A program made the translations under genes and the position numbers. DNA of 45,164 bases from Oscillospiraceae bacterium (GTDB lineage Bacteria; Bacillota; Clostridia; Oscillospirales; Oscillospiraceae). The notes under the pieces are model-generated. The model was not told the origin of the DNA and made no database searches. It saw nothing but the letters and a program-made list of their open reading frames with translations. The stretch lies in contig JAHHRS010000012.1 in the NCBI GenBank assembly GCA_020025675.1, forward strand, positions 1 through 45,164, written 5' to 3'. Below, piece by piece: positions 41,293-45,164 of the stretch (position 1 is the first letter of the stretch; each line of letters starts with the position of its first letter).

Positions 41293-41494
41293 CGTTCTCT
41301 TCCTCCCAAAACAGTTCGTCAAGACCTGCGTCTAATGCCCAACATATTTTTAGACACAGTTTTATTGTAGGGTTGTATTCGCCCTTTTCAATGGCGTTAA
41401 TTGTCTGCCTTGAAACGCCGATTTTTTCGGCAAGGTCTTTCTGAGTCATATCTTTTTTTGTTCGTGCCAGCTTCAGCGCTATGTTCTTTGCCAT
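41279..41494 (-). CDS. XRE-family helix-turn-helix regulator
   Basis: A 71-aa DNA-binding protein, almost all helix-turn-helix: KDMTQKDLAEKIGVSRQTIN, then AIEKGEYNPTIKLCLKICWA. The start at 41494 is set by AAGGAG 8 nt upstream; an open frame runs back to 41548 through the promoter. It is the YozG/Cro-like type usually paired with a membrane protein, as here. Confidence 0.85.
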   Translation of the reverse strand: MAKNIALKLARTKKDMTQKDLAEKIGVSRQTINAIEKGEYNPTIKLCLKICWALDAGLDELFWEEENDEEI

Positions 41495-41519
41495 CAGTAC
41501 ATCTCCTTCCTGTGTATGC

Positions 41520-41560
41520 ATAGTAGCATATAACTTTCTTAATGTCAAGTATAAATGACA
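41520..41560 (-). promoter_or_regulatory. Promoter and likely operator of the XRE gene pair
   Basis: On the minus strand TTGACA (41543-41548), a 17-nt spacer and TACTAT (41520-41525). An inverted repeat TGTCA-8-TGACA (41543-41560) covers the -35 box, a natural site for self-repression. Confidence 0.65.
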
Positions 41561-41634
41561 TAGAATTAAATATAAATTACATAAAGTCGTGGGAGATGTG
41601 GGTACACTGTATTTGAAATCATGCAGAGTTTAAT

Positions 41635-41670
41635 AAAAAAGGCGATACCATAAAAGCTTATGGTATCGCC
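41635..41670 (-). terminator. Terminator of nagA
   Basis: GGCGATACCATAA and TTATGGTATCGCC form a perfect stem (41641-41670). On the minus strand it is followed by six T. Confidence 0.9.
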
Positions 41671-41692
41671 TGATTGGTTTTTAAATTTAATT

Positions 41693-42817
41693 TCAGAGGG
41701 CTTCTCCGCCCATGTAAACGGCTTTGCGGTTTAAATCCTCGTCGCAAACAACGAAGTCTGCAAGCTTGCCCTCTTCAATAGTGCCTATCCGGTCTATACG
41801 GCCTATCTGTCTGGCAGGGGTTTCGGTAGCGGCTTTGATTGCCTCTTCTTTTGAAATGCCGAAGGAAACGGCATTTCTCATGCAGTCAAAAAGGTTGGTT
41901 GCAGCGCCTGCAATGTTGCCGTCAGCCAGTCTTGCAACTCCGCCTTCAAGGAATACGTCCTGTCCGCCCAAATCGTATTTGCCGTTTGGCATTCCGCAGC
42001 AGCGGAGTGCATCGGATATAAGGCATATTCTGCCGGGGAAGAGCTTAAAGGCCATGCGGACAATACTGGGGTGAACATGGAGACCGTCGCAAATAAGCTC
42101 TGCAACTATATCGTCACGTTCTGCGGCTGCGCCGATTACGCCGGGGTTACGGTGGTGAATTGGTGGCATGGCGTTAAAGAGGTGAGTCACCTGTCTTGCT
42201 CCTGCCTCGAAGCCCCGTTTGGAGTCCTCATAGCTGGCGTCGGTGTGCCCCTGTGAGACAGTGCAAAGCCTGCTCGCTTTTCGGATAAAGTCCTCTGCTC
42301 CCTCCAGTTCGGGGGCTACGTCTACAATTCGGATAAGACCTCCGCAGTCATCGTATAATTTCTTAAAAGCCTCAAAATCCGGCAGTCTCAGGTGCAGAGC
42401 ATTTTGAGCACCTTTTTTCTTTTCGTTGAAGAAGGGACCTTCCATCTGCATACCCATAAGGCGGGAAGCACCATAGGGCTGCTCTTTGTTAAGCCTTGCG
42501 CCGGTGGCAAATGCCTTGGAAAGAACTTCATAGGGAAGGGTAAGAGTGGCGGGGGCGAAGGAAGTAACACCGACAGAGGCCAGATACTTTGCCATTTTTA
42601 AAAGTCCCTCATAGTCGCCGTCAGATAGGTCTGCGTTGCTGTTGCCGTGATTATGCACATCTATAAGGCCCGGAATAACATATGCACCCTTCAAATCTTC
42701 ACCCTGTTCATCGGGTACATGGTTTAAAATCTTGCCGAAATGACCGTTTTCTACATAAAAACTGCCATGAACAAACCCCTCAGAGGGGGTAAAAATATTA
42801 GCGTTTTTAAAAAGCAT
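41693..42817 (-). CDS. nagA: N-acetylglucosamine-6-phosphate deacetylase
   Basis: A 374-aa cytoplasmic enzyme that removes acetate from GlcNAc-6-phosphate in amino-sugar catabolism and wall recycling. Motifs: HNH at residues 55-57 (VIPGLIDVHNHG), the metal Glu126 in QMEGPFFNEKKKGAQ, HLFNAMPPIHHRNPG, ICDGLHVHP and the catalytic Asp in LISDALRCCGMPNGKYDLGG. The start is the ATG at 42817, with AGGAGG just upstream; an open frame extends to 42883 without such a site. nagB is not adjacent. Confidence 0.92.
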   Translation of the reverse strand: MLFKNANIFTPSEGFVHGSFYVENGHFGKILNHVPDEQGEDLKGAYVIPGLIDVHNHGNSNADLSDGDYEGLLKMAKYLASVGVTSFAPATLTLPYEVLSKAFATGARLNKEQPYGASRLMGMQMEGPFFNEKKKGAQNALHLRLPDFEAFKKLYDDCGGLIRIVDVAPELEGAEDFIRKASRLCTVSQGHTDASYEDSKRGFEAGARQVTHLFNAMPPIHHRNPGVIGAAAERDDIVAELICDGLHVHPSIVRMAFKLFPGRICLISDALRCCGMPNGKYDLGGQDVFLEGGVARLADGNIAGAATNLFDCMRNAVSFGISKEEAIKAATETPARQIGRIDRIGTIEEGKLADFVVCDEDLNRKAVYMGGEAL

Positions 42818-42987
42818 ATTGACCTCCTGAAAACTTGGTTTAATTTTGAAAAGCGGAATGAGACTCTGACGCAAGTATATCACGGAGCAAGTAAATTTCC
42901 AATCAATTTTATTAATTTTTTATTTATGGAAATAGATGTTAATAGGTGATATAATCAAATAAATTTAAAAGAATGGAGTTGAATTTT

Positions 42988-44025
42988 ATGGATAGAGAAT
43001 ATGCAAAATACGGGGCCAATAAGGCTGTGGAGCTTTTAGCCATAGACAGTCCCTCAGGATACACCAAAAAGGCTGCCGAGTGGGTGAAAAATGAGTTTGA
43101 GGCTTTGGGATACAAAGCTGAAATTACTACCAAGGGCGGAGTTTTGGTTGAGCTTGGCGGTAAAAACAGAGAAAACGGACTGCTCCTTGAAGCCCATGCC
43201 GATACTCTGGGAGCTATGGTATGTGAAATAAAATCAAACGGTCGTCTTAAAGTTACAAATATAGGGGGCATGAGAGCCGAAAACGCCGAGGCTGAGAATG
43301 TTCATATATATACGAGAACAGGTAAATGCTTTGAGGGCTGCTTACAGCTTGTTAATGCCTCAGTCCATGTTAACGGCGAATACGGCGAAAAGAAACGTGA
43401 CTTTGAAACAACGGAAGTTGTTATAGATGAGCCTGTGGAGTGCGCTGAGGATGCCAGAGCATTGGGCATAGAAGTAGGGGATATTGTATGCTTTGAACCC
43501 AGAACAAGAATAACAGAGTCCGGCTATATTAAGAGCCGTTTTCTGGATGATAAACTTTCCGTAGGCATACTTCTGGGACTTGCAAAATACATGAAGGATA
43601 ATGACTTAGAGCCTGAAAGGGCTGTTTATGTCCACGTTACCGTATACGAGGAAGTGGGTCACGGCGGTTCAGCCTCTGTACCTGCCGGTGTTACGGAGGC
43701 AATCAGTGTTGATATGGGGTGTGTAGGTGATGGCTTACAATGCACCGAGCGCAAGGTGTCCATCTGCGCCAAGGATTCCGGCGGCCCTTACTCCTACGAA
43801 GTGGTAGGAGAGCTTATCGAAGCTGCAAAGCGCGAACATGCGGCTTATGCTGTGGACGTATATCCACACTACGGCTCTGATGTTGAGGCAACGTTAAATG
43901 CAGGGTATGATATACGCCACGGCCTTATAGGTGCCGGCGTTTATGCAAGCCACGGCTACGAGCGCAGCCACATTGATGGTGTGTGGAACACTTTAAAGGT
44001 GCTGAAAGGCTATATATTTAACTGA
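42988..44025 (+). CDS. M42-family metallopeptidase
   Basis: A 345-aa dinuclear zinc aminopeptidase of the glutamyl aminopeptidase/FrvX/endoglucanase-M group. Metal and catalytic residues are visible: His70 and Asp72 in EAHADTLGAMV, the bridging Asp in SRFLDDKLSVG, the EE pair in VYEEVGHGGSASV, Asp in AISVDMGCVG and the terminal His in YASHGYERSHIDG. It trims peptides in the cytoplasm. I prefer the ATG at 42988 over 42973, because GGAG (at 42975) is then 9 nt upstream. A TATAAT box lies at about 42950. It is divergent from nagA and followed after 15 nt by the isomerase gene. Confidence 0.87.
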   Translation: MDREYAKYGANKAVELLAIDSPSGYTKKAAEWVKNEFEALGYKAEITTKGGVLVELGGKNRENGLLLEAHADTLGAMVCEIKSNGRLKVTNIGGMRAENAEAENVHIYTRTGKCFEGCLQLVNASVHVNGEYGEKKRDFETTEVVIDEPVECAEDARALGIEVGDIVCFEPRTRITESGYIKSRFLDDKLSVGILLGLAKYMKDNDLEPERAVYVHVTVYEEVGHGGSASVPAGVTEAISVDMGCVGDGLQCTERKVSICAKDSGGPYSYEVVGELIEAAKREHAAYAVDVYPHYGSDVEATLNAGYDIRHGLIGAGVYASHGYERSHIDGVWNTLKVLKGYIFN

Positions 44026-44040
44026 ACCGAGGTAGTATGT

Positions 44041-44832
44041 ATGCTTGATTTCGGAGCACCCACACTTATAGAACTTAAAAGTACAGAGGACACTGCAAAG
44101 CTTTGCTCTGAGCTGGGGCTTAAATTTATAGAGCTTAACATGAGCTTTCCTCAATATCAGCCTGAGAGTATGGACGTAGTGGCACTGGAAAAAATAAAAA
44201 AAGACTACGGCATCTATTACACCATACATATAGATGAGGCGCTTGATCCATGCAGTGTAAATAAAGGTATTGCAGAGGTCTATACGCAGACAATGTTAAA
44301 AACTGTGGAGATTGCAAAAAAGCTGCAAATTCCAAGCCTTAATATGCACCTTTTGCGTGGCATTTACGTTACGCTTCCCCACGGGCGCACCTATGTTTAC
44401 GCTGAAAATGAGCAGCTGTATCTGGACTCATTCCGTGTTTTCAGAGACAAGGTGACGGAGGCCATAGGCAATGCAGACATAAGGGTCAGCATAGAAAATA
44501 CAGACGGCTTTGATCTGCCGTTTTTAAGACATGCCCTTGACCTTTTGCTTGAAAGCCAGGCCTTTTCCATGACTTTTGATATAGGCCATGACCATGCTGT
44601 AAATAACATAGATAAGCCGGAAATCCTAAAGCGTTCTGACAGGCTGCACCATATGCATATGCACGACGCCGCAGGCACTAAGGTTCACAGAGCCTTAGGC
44701 GACGGTGAAATGAATATTCAGGAGTATTTGAACCTTGCCAAGGAGCACAACTGCCGTGTAGTTCTGGAGACCAAAACCGTTGAGGCACTTAAAAAATCCG
44801 TTGCATGGCTGAAAGACCACGGAGAAATGTAA
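44041..44832 (+). CDS. TIM-barrel sugar phosphate isomerase/epimerase-like protein
   Basis: A 263-aa AP-endonuclease-2/xylose-isomerase-like TIM barrel. Metal ligands are in VSIENTDGFDLPFLRH (Glu), FDIGHDHAVN (Asp, His), HHMHMHDAAGTKVHRALGDG (His) and VVLETKT (Glu). Members isomerise or epimerise sugars, inositols or their acids; the substrate is unknown. Co-directional with the M42 gene and ends at a terminator. Confidence 0.82.
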   Translation: MLDFGAPTLIELKSTEDTAKLCSELGLKFIELNMSFPQYQPESMDVVALEKIKKDYGIYYTIHIDEALDPCSVNKGIAEVYTQTMLKTVEIAKKLQIPSLNMHLLRGIYVTLPHGRTYVYAENEQLYLDSFRVFRDKVTEAIGNADIRVSIENTDGFDLPFLRHALDLLLESQAFSMTFDIGHDHAVNNIDKPEILKRSDRLHHMHMHDAAGTKVHRALGDGEMNIQEYLNLAKEHNCRVVLETKTVEALKKSVAWLKDHGEM

Positions 44833-44840
44833 AAAATTAT

Positions 44841-44881
44841 TTCCCTGTTTCTCAAATTGCGGAAACAGGGAAATTTTTTTA
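44841..44881 (+). terminator. Terminator after the TIM-barrel gene
   Basis: TTCCCTGTTTC (44841-44851) pairs perfectly with GAAACAGGGAA (44862-44872), followed by a run of T. Confidence 0.92.
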
Positions 44882-44939
44882 TAATAAGCGCACATTTTTA
44901 ATTGCTCAAACGTTAATGCTTATGAAGGGAGGCGAGAGT

Positions 44940-45164
44940 GTGGACATAGAAGAGCAGTACGAAAAACTATACAGATTCTGTTGGTACAAACTAGGAAATC
45001 GGGAACTGGCAGAAGATATTTGTCAGGAAAGCTTTCTGCGGCTTTTTCAAAGCGACAGCTATAAAGCTGAGGGAAAGGCCTTGCAGTATCTATATACCAC
45101 CGCAAGAAATCTGTGTATTGACCATTACAGGAAAAAGAAAACAGAGAAGCTGCCGGATGAACTC
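44940..45164 (+). CDS. ECF-type RNA polymerase sigma factor, partial
   Basis: The first 75 codons of a sigma-70-family factor that runs off the window. Region 2 is visible: EEQYEKLYRFCWYKLGNREL, then AEDICQESFLRLFQ, LQYLYTTARNLCIDHYRKKK. The phrase AEDICQESFLRLF and ARNLCIDHYRKKK are hallmarks of ECF sigma region 2. I start it at the GTG at 44940, because AAGGGAGG ends 7 nt upstream; in-frame ATGs at 44916 and 44922 lie before that site. An anti-sigma factor would be expected downstream, outside the window. Confidence 0.85.
   Translation, partial: MDIEEQYEKLYRFCWYKLGNRELAEDICQESFLRLFQSDSYKAEGKALQYLYTTARNLCIDHYRKKKTEKLPDEL

Noticed and set aside
1..45164. CRISPR arrays and rRNA genes
   Set aside because: No regularly spaced direct repeats and no conserved rRNA segments were seen anywhere in the window.

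Overview
This 45 kb window looks like the chromosome of an anaerobic, spore-forming member of the Clostridia (Firmicutes), possibly a gut species of the Oscillospirales type. The evidence is a SpoIIID sporulation regulator, a ferredoxin-linked 2-oxoacid oxidoreductase operon, many ATA/AGA/GGA-rich genes with strong AGGAGG ribosome sites, sigma-A promoters of TTGACA-17-TATAAT type, and a dehydrogenase resembling clostridial 7-alpha-hydroxysteroid dehydrogenases. The exact genus cannot be fixed from sequence reading alone.

Layout. 1-1614: amidohydrolase (MTA/SAH deaminase family) behind a roughly 200-nt leader. 1660-7935, minus strand: a six-gene surface-fibre locus with a SipW-type signal peptidase, three proteins carrying SipW-type signal peptides, a 997-residue von Willebrand A protein and a sortase-type (RPKTGD) wall protein. 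7936-8559: remains of a tyrosine recombinase. 8560-13117, minus: MarR regulator plus a heterodimeric ABC exporter. 13445-14860: pyruvate kinase. 15428-18855: P-loop protein and the kor/vor operon. 19133-19381, minus: spoIIID. 19587-22635: Crp-type regulator with an SsuABC/TauABC-like transporter. 22945-25251: MATE transporter and PfkB kinase. 25332-25420: tRNA-Ser(UGA). 25528-27239, minus: cyclophilin lipoprotein and SDR dehydrogenase, the latter behind a possible attenuator. 27844-32726: Nik/Dpp-type five-gene ABC importer behind a structured leader. 33026-40190: eight-gene operon described below. 40297-45164: DtxR-type regulator, XRE regulator with membrane partner, nagA, M42 peptidase, TIM-barrel isomerase and the start of an ECF sigma factor gene.

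The two most interesting loci act at the cell surface. The SipW locus has everything needed to secrete TasA/camelysin-like fibre subunits together with a large VWA/Cna-B-like adhesin and a wall-anchored partner; a sortase is not in the window. The 33026-40190 operon joins two secreted transglutaminase-fold proteins and a lipoprotein to a Dlt-like chain: adenylation enzyme, carrier protein, AlgI-sized MBOAT acyltransferase and an SGNH-like protein with Cys in place of the nucleophilic Ser. An Asp/Glu-racemase-family enzyme closes the operon. I infer an aminoacylation system for an extracytoplasmic polymer or protein that may use an amino acid other than D-alanine. No experiment is implied by the sequence; this is a hypothesis from gene order and motifs.

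Regulatory RNA signals also stand out: a terminator with an overlapping competing hairpin in front of the SDR gene, a multi-helix leader in front of the Nik/Dpp importer, a 15-bp perfect intercistronic hairpin in the fibre operon, and two copies of a dispersed palindrome at 14903 and 26292.
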